A DNA stretch of 64,000 nt from Alteromonas australica (GTDB lineage Bacteria > Pseudomonadota > Gammaproteobacteria > Enterobacterales > Alteromonadaceae): assembly GCF_000730385.1 (NCBI RefSeq), contig NZ_CP008849.1:1488001-1552000 (forward strand). The letters run 5' to 3'. Shown here in pieces: positions 56,601 to 64,000 of this stretch. Both the position numbers and the translations under genes were made by a program. Positions within the stretch are counted from its first letter, which is position 1. Every line of letters begins with the position of its first letter. The notes under the pieces are model-generated. The model ran no database searches. It was not told where the DNA came from and saw only the letters and a list, made by a program, of their open reading frames with translations.

Positions 56601-56738
56601 GCGCTTAACGTAGGTACTGGCGCAGAGGTGCAGCGACCTCTGGCAACCGTGGTCATTGGTGGGATCATATCCTCGACCTTGTTAACTCTGGTTGTACTAC
56701 CTGTACTCTATAGACTAGTTCACAATAAGGTGAATTAA
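53628..56738 (+). CDS. czcA: Heavy-metal RND pump CzcA
   Basis: 1036 aa, HME-RND permease with 12 spans. The TM4 motif DFGLIVDGAVIIVEN carries the Asp/Asp/Glu set diagnostic of heavy-metal efflux pumps, distinct from the AcrB-type VDDA in the two pumps at 27-36 kb. Proton-driven export of Zn, Co, Cd or Ni across both membranes with CzcB and CzcC. It follows czcB by 57 bp with AGGGAGG as ribosome site, and ends the operon. Confidence 0.94.
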   Translation: MMLASIIRTAIEKRGIFLMLCFLIIGFGLFSYQKLPIDAVPDITNVQVQINTQAKGYSPLETEQRITFLVENVLAGLPNLDYTRSLSRYGLSQVTAVFEEGTDLYFARNLINERLGIIKSQLPDGIEPEMGPIATGLGEIYMYTLSAKPGTVTADGRKFDAMALRELHDWVVKPQLALVKGVTEVNAIGGFTKQYHVKPNPQLMLNYGVSTDDLLRALERNNANQGAGYIERNGQQILVRSQARLSSIGDIGNVVVTLTNQSPVTVNDIAEVAIGKELRTGAATREGQETVLGTAMMLIGENSRAVALDVADKVDEIQTSLPEGVVIQSVYDRTALVDKAINTVRKNLIEGALLVIVVLFLLLGNIRAAIITAAVIPLAMLATITGMVRTGVSANLMSLGALDFGLIVDGAVIIVENCIRRLSESQRRTGAILPLRERLEVVFEATNEVIRPSLFGVMIITIVYIPIFSLTGVEGKMFHPMAATVILALLAAMVFSITIVPAAVAMFMSGKVSEKESPIITGAKSVYRPVLEWALKLRWLVVGAATLLVVISVWFGMRLGSEFVPQLDEGDIALHAMRVPGTGIEQAVDMQKRLEQVIMQYPQVNTVFAKTGTAEVATDAMPPNVTDTFVMLKPVDQWPNPALSKAEFVEQLERDLQNVPGNNYEFTQPIQMRFNELISGVRADLGIKIYGDDLDKLRDSASDVLAVLQYIPGAADARVEQVDEIPIFTVNPKPYALARYNLDVTDLQTWLSASVGGKEAGLVFEGDRRFEIVVRYPEEIRSDLEALRNIPIMTNDGEYVPIAEVAELEYTNIPSQISRENAKRRIVVTANVRDRDLGSFVDDAKEQIAANVVLPSGYWISYGGTFEQLESASQRLSLVVPATLFLILALLVIAFGSVKDAMIIFTGVPLALTGGIFALWIRDMPLSISAGIGFIALSGIAVLNGLVMLSFIRQRMEETGELVNSIIDGAMTRLRPVLMTALVASLGFVPMALNVGTGAEVQRPLATVVIGGIISSTLLTLVVLPVLYRLVHNKVN

Positions 56739-57162
56739 CAGCACTGGGGCATTTGGGTTTATAAATCAATGCCCCGGATTTACTTACCCCTTTGACGATC
56801 ATTCGACTTCTTTTGACAAAATGCGGAGGTAGCTCGTAAATCGCTTTGTAATAAAAATTTGGAGTTGTAAGATTGGTTATCAATTGTAATATTTAACATT
56901 CGGCTTTTGGAGGCGTATTCTGTGGACTATTGTGGTCTGAACAACTTCTTTATGCCACTGAGGAATCAGTCAGAATAAAGCATATTAACTTCCGCTTATG
57001 GTAAATATCGAAATCAAGAGCAGAGAGCCCTGAACGTCCGCTTCTTGTCTAAAGCGGCCCACAGCAGCGCGATTGATTACGCTTATAGCTGTCTCCCAGA
57101 TGAAGGTAAAATCGAATCGCCGAAGCGGTAAAATCAGATATTTACTACTGCCACTTAAAAGA
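56739..57162. other. Gene-free region after czcA
   Basis: No credible gene. GGGGCATT (56746-56753) / AATGCCCC (56768-56775) forms a hairpin just after czcA without a clear T-run. CCGCTT / AAGCGG forms another near 57040. Short antisense frames here lack ribosome sites. This may mark the right edge of the metal island. Confidence 0.45.
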
Positions 57163-57194
57163 AAAAGCTCGCTATAAAGATAGCGAGCTTTTTT
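57163..57194. terminator. Bidirectional terminator downstream of asnS
   Basis: 12-bp perfect stem AAAAGCTCGCTA / TAGCGAGCTTTT with a 6-nt loop. A and T runs on either side let it stop asnS (minus) and read-through from czcA (plus). Confidence 0.9.
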
Positions 57195-57223
57195 GTATTT
57201 CAGGTGTACTTTTACTTCGCTTC

Positions 57224-58621
57224 TTAGAAGCTAGCGTTGCCCGGTGTGCGTGGGAACGGAATAACATCACGTACGTTTTGCATGCCAGTGACGTAAGCAA
57301 CAAGGCGCTCAAAACCAAGACCAAAGCCTGAGTGAGGGACGGTGCCGTAACGACGCAGATCGCGATACCACGCATAGTCTTCTTTAGATAAGCCCATTTC
57401 ATCTAGGCGCGCATCAAACACATCTAGGCGCTCTTCACGCTGTGAACCGCCAATGATTTCACCAATGCCGGGTGCCAATACGTCCATTGCAGCCACGGTT
57501 TTACCGTCGTCATTAATGCGCATATAGAAGGCTTTAATGTCTTTGGGGTAGTTCTGCATGATGATTGGCGCGCCAACGTGCTCTTCGGCTAGGTAACGCT
57601 CGTGTTCAGATGAAAGGTCGATGCCCCATTCAACCGGGAATTCAAATTCTTTTCCGCAGTTTTGAAGGATTTCGATAGCATCGGTGTAATCCATACGAAC
57701 AAAGTCTGAATTTACCAGTTTTTCTAAACGCTCTACGGCGTCTTTCTTAATACGCTGGGCAAAGAATGCCATGTCGTCAGGCAGTTCTTCAAGTACGGCT
57801 TTACATACATATTTCAGCATGTCTTCAGCAAGTTGCGCCACATCTTTTAGTTCAGCGAACGCCACTTCAGGCTCAATCATCCAGAACTCAGCTAAGTGAC
57901 GAGAAGTGTTTGAATTTTCTGCACGGAACGTTGGCCCAAAGGTATACACCTTAGACATCGCAGTACAGTAGGTTTCAACGTTGAGCTGACCTGATACTGT
58001 TAGGTAGGTTTCTTTACCGAAAAAGTCTTCGGAATAATCAACATTACCTTTGTCATCAAGAGGAAGGTTCATCATGTCGAGTGTCGACACTCGGAACATT
58101 TCACCTGCGCCTTCTGTGTCGCTCGCCGTTAAAATAGGCGTAGAGATCCAGTAGTAACCTTTTTCGTGGAAGAAACGGTGAATGGCCTGCGACAAACAGT
58201 TGCGTACACGGGTAACCGCGCCAATCACATTGGTACGAGGGCGCAGGTGTGCGTATTCACGCAGATATTCAATACTGTGGCGCTTAGCGGCCATAGGGTA
58301 GGTGTCTGGGTTCTCTACCCAACCCACAATCTCAACGTCGGTGGCATCAATTTCAAGGGCTTGGCCTTGTCCTTGAGACTCTTTTACCGTGCCTGTTACC
58401 GTTAATGAGCAGCCCGCAGTCAGGCGCTGAATATCGGCGTAATTAGACAGAGAATTCAGTGCAATGACTTGAACAGGATCAAAGCAGCTACCATCGTGAA
58501 GTGCTACAAATGATAACCCCGCTTTAGAGTCACGGCGTGTTCTTACCCAACCTTTTACGGTTACCGATTCGCCAACGGCGTACTTGCCTTTAAGTACGTC
58601 AACTACGGGCGCATGCGTCAT
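57224..58621 (-). CDS. asnS: Asparagine--tRNA ligase
   Basis: 465 aa, class IIb aminoacyl-tRNA synthetase, usual length. N-terminal OB-fold anticodon-binding domain (about 1-110; [14 protein letters not shown]), motif 2 [20 protein letters not shown], motif 3 [15 protein letters not shown], and the AsnRS-typical C-terminus [18 protein letters not shown] precedes ATG 58621. Core housekeeping gene, single unit. Confidence 0.97.
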   Translation of the reverse strand: MTHAPVVDVLKGKYAVGESVTVKGWVRTRRDSKAGLSFVALHDGSCFDPVQVIALNSLSNYADIQRLTAGCSLTVTGTVKESQGQGQALEIDATDVEIVGWVENPDTYPMAAKRHSIEYLREYAHLRPRTNVIGAVTRVRNCLSQAIHRFFHEKGYYWISTPILTASDTEGAGEMFRVSTLDMMNLPLDDKGNVDYSEDFFGKETYLTVSGQLNVETYCTAMSKVYTFGPTFRAENSNTSRHLAEFWMIEPEVAFAELKDVAQLAEDMLKYVCKAVLEELPDDMAFFAQRIKKDAVERLEKLVNSDFVRMDYTDAIEILQNCGKEFEFPVEWGIDLSSEHERYLAEEHVGAPIIMQNYPKDIKAFYMRINDDGKTVAAMDVLAPGIGEIIGGSQREERLDVFDARLDEMGLSKEDYAWYRDLRRYGTVPHSGFGLGFERLVAYVTGMQNVRDVIPFPRTPGNASF

Positions 58622-58901
58622 GTTATTTTCTCCGTCTTACTGATTTTATGCTGTTATCTGTCATAGTGACATATCCAACAACAATGTGCCTAGGCACAAA
58701 TTCTTCACTAAATAATCAATGTTTTAGATTTCTTTGCCGATAACTCGGCATAGCATAGTAATTAACTCGTCTGAACATGCGTTTTTGCAGTTAATATGAT
58801 TAAGGTATGACCCCATACCCAGCTAACTGCATACAAACAACAATGTAACAGCACGCTAGTATACTCAACCTAACAACGGATGCCAGAGAACAGAGTGACA
58901 A

Positions 58902-59297
58902 ATGGGAAATAAAAATACACCGCCAGGCTTTGTGGAAAGGCGTTCTACCCCTCGTACGCAAACCCCGCTTTTTAAAGTTATGCTAACACTGAATGTGATT
59001 GGTTGGGTTTCTCTGGTTGTGGCACTGATACTTTTTCATTTCGCCCGACCCGACTTTATCAGTGGCGTGCAAAGCTATTGGGGTGTGGAAGGGAAGAATA
59101 GTTGGTCGCCAGAATATGTAAGAGCCATGCTGGGCGTATTGCAACTTGGCTTAGGCGTTAGCTTGGTGAGCATTGTTATCCGCGCTCGCCGCAGCAGGCG
59201 GCGAGGGGATACGTTCGGTAGTAATCTTATCGTGCTGGCGGTGATTGCTGCGGTAAGCTTAATTACCATAGTCACCACCTTCGATGTGTTTAAATAA
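58902..59297 (+). CDS. Small three-span membrane protein, unknown
   Basis: 131 aa. A polar N-terminus (GFVERRSTPRTQTP) is followed by three hydrophobic segments (about 24-45, 72-92, 105-126) with a strongly basic loop RARRSRRRG. No family is recognised. Its 3' end overlaps the convergent antiporter gene by 8 bp, so the two mRNAs are complementary at their tails. Confidence 0.7.
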   Translation: MGNKNTPPGFVERRSTPRTQTPLFKVMLTLNVIGWVSLVVALILFHFARPDFISGVQSYWGVEGKNSWSPEYVRAMLGVLQLGLGVSLVSIVIRARRSRRRGDTFGSNLIVLAVIAAVSLITIVTTFDVFK

Positions 59298-60258
59298 AAG
59301 CAGCGGTAATTAACCAATAAGTGTAGCCGGTGTAAGCGGCTACTAACACACCACCTTCCAGTCGATTCAGTCGCCCTTGGCGCTTAATACCAATACAAAA
59401 CACAAACAGCGCCACTGTGGCGGCTAACATCACAATGACATCGCGATATAAAAAGTCTGCGCTAACGGCCATGGGCTGAATAGTGCCTGCAATACCCACC
59501 ACAGCAAGGGTATTAAACATATTCGACCCTATTACATTGCCAAGCGCTAAGTCATGCTCACCTTTTTTCACTGCGATAAGTGATGACGCGAGTTCAGGTA
59601 ACGAGGTGCCAATGGCAATGACTGTTAGCCCTATAATAGTGTCGCTCACACCGAAGAAACCGGCAACTTCCACCGCGCCCCATACCAACATACGCGAGCT
59701 CGCCACCAGTAAAAGCAACCCCGCAATAAGCCAGATTACGTGGGTTTTTACTGTCCCTTCAGTGGTGTTTAACTCTTCGCTGTACTCATCGGCCAGTGCA
59801 TCTTTACTGCCTTGCATACCGTGCCAAATGCTCCACGATATTAGCAGTACAAATAACCCTAATAGAGAGAACGCATCGTCTTTGGAAACCTGTTGATCAA
59901 GTAACTGCCATGCGGCGAAAAAAGTAATACCCAATAGTACAGGCAGTTCTTTTTTGATGATTTCTGAACGTACCGCTATGGGGCTAATTAACGCGGTTAA
60001 GCCAAGAATTAACATAATATTGGCGATGTTCGACCCATAGGCATTTCCCAGTGCAATTCCTGAGTTACCCTGAATAGCAGCAAAAATGGAAACAATGATT
60101 TCTGGGGCAGAGGTACCAAAACCGATAATCAGCATCCCGATTAAAAGAGGGGAAACGCCGAAATGATTGGCGACAGCCGCTGCACCACCTACAAATTTAC
60201 TGGCACTCCACAGCAACACCGGAAGGCCAATTAGAATGGCAAAACTCGCTAATAACAT
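59290..60258 (-). CDS. Calcium/sodium antiporter, CaCA family (YrbG-like)
   Basis: 322 aa from ATG 60258, chosen because AGGAG precedes it and the first membrane span begins there; the longer frame to 60348 adds 30 unlikely residues. Two inverted five-span repeats with alpha motifs GFGTSAPEIIVS and AIGTSLPELASS plus GNAYGSNIANIMLI and GNVIGSNMFNTLAV, the ion-binding helices of Na/Ca exchangers. Inner membrane. Confidence 0.92.
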   Translation of the reverse strand: MLLASFAILIGLPVLLWSASKFVGGAAAVANHFGVSPLLIGMLIIGFGTSAPEIIVSIFAAIQGNSGIALGNAYGSNIANIMLILGLTALISPIAVRSEIIKKELPVLLGITFFAAWQLLDQQVSKDDAFSLLGLFVLLISWSIWHGMQGSKDALADEYSEELNTTEGTVKTHVIWLIAGLLLLVASSRMLVWGAVEVAGFFGVSDTIIGLTVIAIGTSLPELASSLIAVKKGEHDLALGNVIGSNMFNTLAVVGIAGTIQPMAVSADFLYRDVIVMLAATVALFVFCIGIKRQGRLNRLEGGVLVAAYTGYTYWLITAAFI

Positions 60259-60463
60259 ACGTTCTCCTACGTCTACAGCGTTATTACTTTCTGATGATAT
60301 TTTGTTGTCATTACGATGAAAAAAAGCCGTGCTGAATCCACTTTGCAAAACTTAATTTCGGCGTAAACTTCGCGCCATTCATATGTGATGAATCGTCGTT
60401 CGCGTGTTCTATGACATCAGCCAACGATTGTAACTCAACTGGTCTCTTTTAGAAGCGAAATAC

Positions 60464-61948
60464 ATGCACAACACCCTGATAGTGGCCGAAGATACAGCGC
60501 CATTTCGCCATAGCCCGTTAACGGTACTCACCTTTAATGACTATTTAGCCGACTTTCCTAAATTGAATGAACCTAAGACGCGAGTGATTAACTTATGCGA
60601 TACCAGTCGCTACTTAGGGGAAGGCTATTACTGTTCATTGTTAGCGCAAGCTCGTCAGCATTCGGTTTTACCTGCGGTCAATACGATCAATGACTTACGC
60701 CTTGCCGAGGCGCGACGGGTAGATAAAATTCCGTTTTCAGCTCCGTTAGTAAACGGTGACTTCAGCCTCCCTTCGGCACCTTTATTGGTACTTTTTGGTG
60801 AAGTTAAAGATCAGCGTTTTAAGCGACTAGCTCGGCAAGCGTTTGAAAAGTATCCATGCCCTATTTTGTTGCTCACCCTGAACGTGTCTCCTCTAGAGCA
60901 AGCAGGCATCGCGGGGAAACAAAGCCTTGTGGGTGTGGCTGATGTAGAGGCTTGTGCATTTGCAAAACTAAATGAAGCACAGCAACACGCATGCATTGCT
61001 GATATAGAAGCTTATACAAAAAAACAGTGGAAAGCGTCAAAGTCGAGCAAGCGTCCGCGCTGGGACATGGCGATATTAGTCAACCCAGAAGAGCCAACGC
61101 CGCCAAGTGACAATAAAGCCATTCGCCAATTTGTAAAGGCTGCTGAAAAACTAGGGTTTCAAGCTAACGTAGTCAGTGGATTATCACCTGAAGAATTAGG
61201 CCAGTACGATGCCTTGTTTATTCGCGAAACCACTGCCATCGACCACCATACGTATCGGCTAGCGCGAGCAGCAGAACGGGAAGGTGTGGTGGTCATGGAT
61301 GATACTCAATCCATATTACGTTGTTGTAATAAAGTGTTTTTGCAAGACGCATTTACGTACCAAAAAGTGCCTGCCCCTAAAGCAACGTTTGTGTCAAAAG
61401 TAACGGATGAAGTGTGTGAAAGCCTGATTGAAAATTTTGGCTTACCTTTGGTGTTAAAACTGCCAGAAAGCGCGTTTTCTCGTGGCGTTTATAAAGCGCA
61501 AAATATTGACGAGCTCAAAACGCGGTTGGGTAGCATGCTGAATGAGTCAGCGTTGGTTTTGGTTCAAGAGTACATTTATACCGAGTTTGACTGGCGTATC
61601 GGTGTGTTAAATGGGAAAGCGATTTATGCGTGCCAGTACTTTATGGCCCGAAATCATTGGCAAATTTATCATCACCAAGGCGAACGTTTCTCGTCTGGCG
61701 GTTTTACCACCATGCCAACGTTTGAAGTGCCAAAACCTGTGATTAATGCAGCACTAAAAGCGGCCAAAGTGGTAGGTAACGGCTTGTATGGCGTCGATAT
61801 TAAACAAACAGGCAACCAGGTTTACGTGATTGAAGTTAACGATAACCCAAGTATTGACGCGGGTATCGAAGATAAATATTTAGGAAGCGCACTGTATGAA
61901 ATCATCATGCAGGCATTTGCGGATAGATTAGAGTTACGGGGCCGATGA
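60464..61948 (+). CDS. RimK-type ATP-grasp ligase with N-terminal RLAN-like domain
   Basis: 494 aa. N-terminal alpha/beta region (1-190) resembling the RimK-like ATP-grasp N-terminal (RLAN) domain, then an ATP-grasp fold with nucleotide-binding LVLKLPESAFSRGVY, QEYIYTEFDWRIGV and the Mg-binding EVNDNP at 457-462. The catalytic set looks intact, so it should form an amide or peptide bond through an acyl phosphate. Substrate unknown. The stop overlaps the next gene (ATGA), binding it to a GNAT-C39 fusion. Confidence 0.88.
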   Translation: MHNTLIVAEDTAPFRHSPLTVLTFNDYLADFPKLNEPKTRVINLCDTSRYLGEGYYCSLLAQARQHSVLPAVNTINDLRLAEARRVDKIPFSAPLVNGDFSLPSAPLLVLFGEVKDQRFKRLARQAFEKYPCPILLLTLNVSPLEQAGIAGKQSLVGVADVEACAFAKLNEAQQHACIADIEAYTKKQWKASKSSKRPRWDMAILVNPEEPTPPSDNKAIRQFVKAAEKLGFQANVVSGLSPEELGQYDALFIRETTAIDHHTYRLARAAEREGVVVMDDTQSILRCCNKVFLQDAFTYQKVPAPKATFVSKVTDEVCESLIENFGLPLVLKLPESAFSRGVYKAQNIDELKTRLGSMLNESALVLVQEYIYTEFDWRIGVLNGKAIYACQYFMARNHWQIYHHQGERFSSGGFTTMPTFEVPKPVINAALKAAKVVGNGLYGVDIKQTGNQVYVIEVNDNPSIDAGIEDKYLGSALYEIIMQAFADRLELRGR

Positions 61949-63117
61949 TTCCATTAAGCGAAAAGAACGGGCTAAAAAGCGCATCTACGACCTTAACGCC
62001 GTCTTTGAAAAGTGCGCCTGTAGGTGTTCGGCAAGCAACGCTTGCCGATGTGCCAGCGTTAGTGTTGCTGGAGCAGCAATGTTTCTCTACCGATAGATTA
62101 ACGGCAAGACGGTTTAAGCACTATGTGACAAGCCAACAGGCGGTGCTCCTTGTAGTAACATCGGCGCCGCCGAGCATGTTAGTGGGCTATGCGCTACTTC
62201 TGTTGCGCCGGGGCACACAACTTACACGTTTGTATTCTATCGCCGTGTCGCCAGAAGCACGGGGCAGTGGTGTAGCGGCGCGCTTAATAACCGCATTAGA
62301 GGAGCAGGCGTTACAGCGGGGAAAGCCCTTTATGCGCCTTGAAGTGTCTATAGACAATAAGGGCGCCATTGCTCTGTATGACAGGCTGGGATTTAGTCCA
62401 TTTGGTATGTATGAAGATTATTATGGTGACCATAGCGACGCGTTACGTATGCAAAAACGCTTAACGTCTGACATAAAAATTCGCCAAGATATTTACCCTT
62501 GGTATCAGCAAACCACGCCGTTTACCTGTGGGCCAGCATCTTTGATGATGGCGCTAAAACAGTTGCGTAAAAGCACAGAAATGAATCAGCGTATGGAACT
62601 TGATATATGGCGGGTTGCTACCACCATATACATGACCTCGGGTCATGGCGGTTGCCATCCTATCGGTTTAGGGTTAGCGGCGATACATCAGGGGTTTAAC
62701 GCGAGAGTACTGATTAGCCACGCTTTGCCGTTGTTTGTCGACGGTGTACGAAGCGCGCACAAAAAAGCCGTTATCGCCCATGTAGAAGAAGACTTCTACC
62801 GCCAAGCACAGGATAAATCAATGCCGGTTGATATAGGGGCATGGCATCTTGATGACATTGATCATGCACTTACAGCGAACCGGGCAGTACTTTGTTTAAT
62901 TAGTACCTATGCTTTCGATAAGAAAAAAGCACCACATTGGGTGGTTATTACAGGCGCTGATAGCCTCTGTTTCTACCTTCACGACCCAGACGCAGACACT
63001 CACAATAAAATGGAGTTTCAGCATATTCCTATTGCTAAAGAGGACTTTTTACGCCTTGCGACCTATGGCAGTAAAAAAATCAGTGCACTGGTTATCATTG
63101 ATGCTAAACCTTTTTAA
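61945..63117 (+). CDS. GNAT acetyltransferase fused to C39-like peptidase
   Basis: 390 aa. N-terminal GNAT domain (about 28-172; acetyl-CoA loop SPEARGSGVAARL), then a papain-like C39 domain (about 180-390) with Cys195 in QTTPFTCGPAS, His331 in PHWVVITGAD and Asp347 in HDPD, a plausible Cys-His-Asp triad. No transporter domains and no signal peptide, so cytoplasmic. It starts inside the ATP-grasp ligase stop. Together they could build, cleave and acetylate a peptide tag or small peptide (inference). Confidence 0.88.
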   Translation: MIPLSEKNGLKSASTTLTPSLKSAPVGVRQATLADVPALVLLEQQCFSTDRLTARRFKHYVTSQQAVLLVVTSAPPSMLVGYALLLLRRGTQLTRLYSIAVSPEARGSGVAARLITALEEQALQRGKPFMRLEVSIDNKGAIALYDRLGFSPFGMYEDYYGDHSDALRMQKRLTSDIKIRQDIYPWYQQTTPFTCGPASLMMALKQLRKSTEMNQRMELDIWRVATTIYMTSGHGGCHPIGLGLAAIHQGFNARVLISHALPLFVDGVRSAHKKAVIAHVEEDFYRQAQDKSMPVDIGAWHLDDIDHALTANRAVLCLISTYAFDKKKAPHWVVITGADSLCFYLHDPDADTHNKMEFQHIPIAKEDFLRLATYGSKKISALVIIDAKPF

Positions 63118-63143
63118 CCCTTGCTCACGCAATACTGATAATT

Positions 63144-63171
63144 GTGCACTGTGCACTGTGCACTATGCACT
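63144..63171. repeat. Tandem heptamer repeat
   Basis: GTGCACT three times then ATGCACT, directly head to tail, 27 bp after the GNAT-C39 stop. A slippage-prone microsatellite-like tract in noncoding DNA between convergent genes. Confidence 0.85.
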
Positions 63172-63176
63172 GGCGC

Positions 63177-63458
63177 TTAGTGCGAAATTTGGGACACTGT
63201 CACTTCTTTATTTAATGAGTCTAAGCGCTTAACGAGGGTAGACAACTCTTTAATTGAGCCCGAGTAATCAATATGCTTGCTAAACCCTTTCCCTTTAACT
63301 GCATTTTCAAACATTGCTTCAGAATTAAAGCAGGCAGTTTGTTCATCAAGGGCGTGCCATTCGCTTTGCAGATCGCTGGGGATACAGTGGCGCTTAGCAG
63401 TAATTTTGTCTTTAATTTGCAACATTTTTCCAATGAGTAATTGTGCATCTGTAGGCAT
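63177..63458 (-). CDS. Small soluble helical protein, unknown
   Basis: 93 aa from ATG 63458, preceded by AAGGAAGG; a TTG ten codons upstream is disfavoured. Predicted mostly helical and charged (MLQIKDKITAKRH, KELSTLVKRLDSLNK) with two Cys. No signal peptide, membrane span or known domain. Its gene is convergent with the GNAT-C39 gene and separated by the heptamer repeats. Confidence 0.7.
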   Translation of the reverse strand: MPTDAQLLIGKMLQIKDKITAKRHCIPSDLQSEWHALDEQTACFNSEAMFENAVKGKGFSKHIDYSGSIKELSTLVKRLDSLNKEVTVSQISH

Positions 63459-63627
63459 TGTTTCACCTTCCTTCTTTTCTTTTTTCAATTAAGTGTATGA
63501 AAAATAATAAAATTAAAACCTGACGTTCGTGTTTCCCTAATAGGCCACAGCCAATGTGCTGAGGAAACTCGGTTTACCTACAATAGAAATTGCATTAACA
63601 GTGCCAATTAGGCCAACTCAGGAATTT

Positions 63628-64000
63628 TTACCGATAGCTATGGTGAGCGTGTTTTACTTTTTTGACTTGGCAGTAGCAAAAATAGGGGCTCCACAACAAG
63701 AGGTTTAATAAGATAGCCGTCACTAAGCTAAATGCCAGACTTGATGGGGATAAGGGAATAGAGGGGGAATAGTTAGTTAACACTTTACCCAAGGTAGGGG
63801 TTTTCGACGGGGTAGCCATGTACCAAAGCTTTTCGAAATAATGGCCGTGAGCCAAAATACGAATACCATCTTCAATATCAGTAAGCTTGCTGAACATTAC
63901 TGCTTTTCTTTGCGCATCCTCACGTACAACGGCTTCTGGATTTTGCTTTAAGGCCTCTAGCATGGCATTAGCAGAGGGGTAGCCATGCTTTTTGGCGAGA
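63628..64000 (-). CDS. Unknown protein with C-terminal membrane span (partial)
   Basis: The frame runs off the right edge; codons beyond the first internal ATG (63963) read LAKKHGYPSANA, so the N-terminus lies outside. About 124 residues are visible: a charged soluble part (EALKQNPEAVVREDAQRK), then one or two hydrophobic segments (LAFSLVTAILLNLLLWSPYF) and a basic tail. No family is recognised. Confidence 0.65.
   Translation of the reverse strand, partial: LAKKHGYPSANAMLEALKQNPEAVVREDAQRKAVMFSKLTDIEDGIRILAHGHYFEKLWYMATPSKTPTLGKVLTNYSPSIPLSPSSLAFSLVTAILLNLLLWSPYFCYCQVKKVKHAHHSYR

Noticed and set aside
56246..56668. 140-aa antisense frame inside czcA
   Set aside because: Shadow of the RND membrane segments; czcA is clearly the real gene.

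Overview
The window looks like chromosomal DNA of a marine gammaproteobacterium of the Alteromonadales, most likely Alteromonas or a close relative. This is inferred from protein character, moderate GC and conserved synteny: the order tolB-pal-cpoB, then a tRNA-Lys cluster, then nadA matches the corresponding E. coli locus. No rRNA, CRISPR array, intact transposase, integrase or prophage gene was seen.

Layout. 1-5.0 kb: end of the Tol-Pal operon, three identical tRNA-Lys(UUU) genes, nadA and tRNA-Ser(GGA). 5-13.5 kb: stress and housekeeping genes (YghA-like SDR, ferritin-like DUF2383 protein, YgjP-like metallopeptidase framed by two identical 60-bp palindromic repeats, two small envelope proteins, HAD phosphatase, patatin, M16 lipoprotein peptidase). 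13.6-19.3 kb: hybrid histidine kinase, a membrane protein with a ClpP-like domain, asd. 19.6-27.3 kb: LLM oxidoreductase plus SDR pair, large catalase, cytochrome b561, LysR divergent from an MDR oxidoreductase, CBS protein. 27.3-36.6 kb: two RND efflux systems (each MFP plus pump) around a TetR gene. 36.8-41.3 kb: pqiABC followed 7 bp later by a diguanylate cyclase. 41.4-47.1 kb: an unknown membrane protein and a 1484-aa secreted metalloprotease with LRR, Calx-beta and GlyGly-CTERM regions.

47.4-56.7 kb is the most accessory-looking part. A higBA toxin-antitoxin pair lies inside what reads as one complete integron gene cassette: a 116-bp attC site with paired R and L boxes and an extrahelical C, and a 5' end whose bases complete the R box perfectly in the circular form, yet no integrase is nearby. 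Next comes a metal-resistance island: a CadR/PbrR-like MerR regulator, a MerR-type promoter (19-bp spacer holding a perfect dyad), two CDF transporters, a DUF3703 protein, a His-rich CzcI-like protein and CzcCBA efflux.

56.7-64 kb returns to core genes: asnS, a small membrane protein, a Ca/Na antiporter, an operon of a RimK-type ATP-grasp ligase with a GNAT-C39 peptidase fusion (a candidate peptide-forming or peptide-tagging system of unknown product), a small helical protein and a gene cut by the window end. Candidates for under-described biology are the lone higBA cassette, the RimK/GNAT-C39 pair, the palindromic repeats flanking the YgjP gene, the pqi-diguanylate cyclase coupling, and leader-trailer complementarity around all four tRNA genes.
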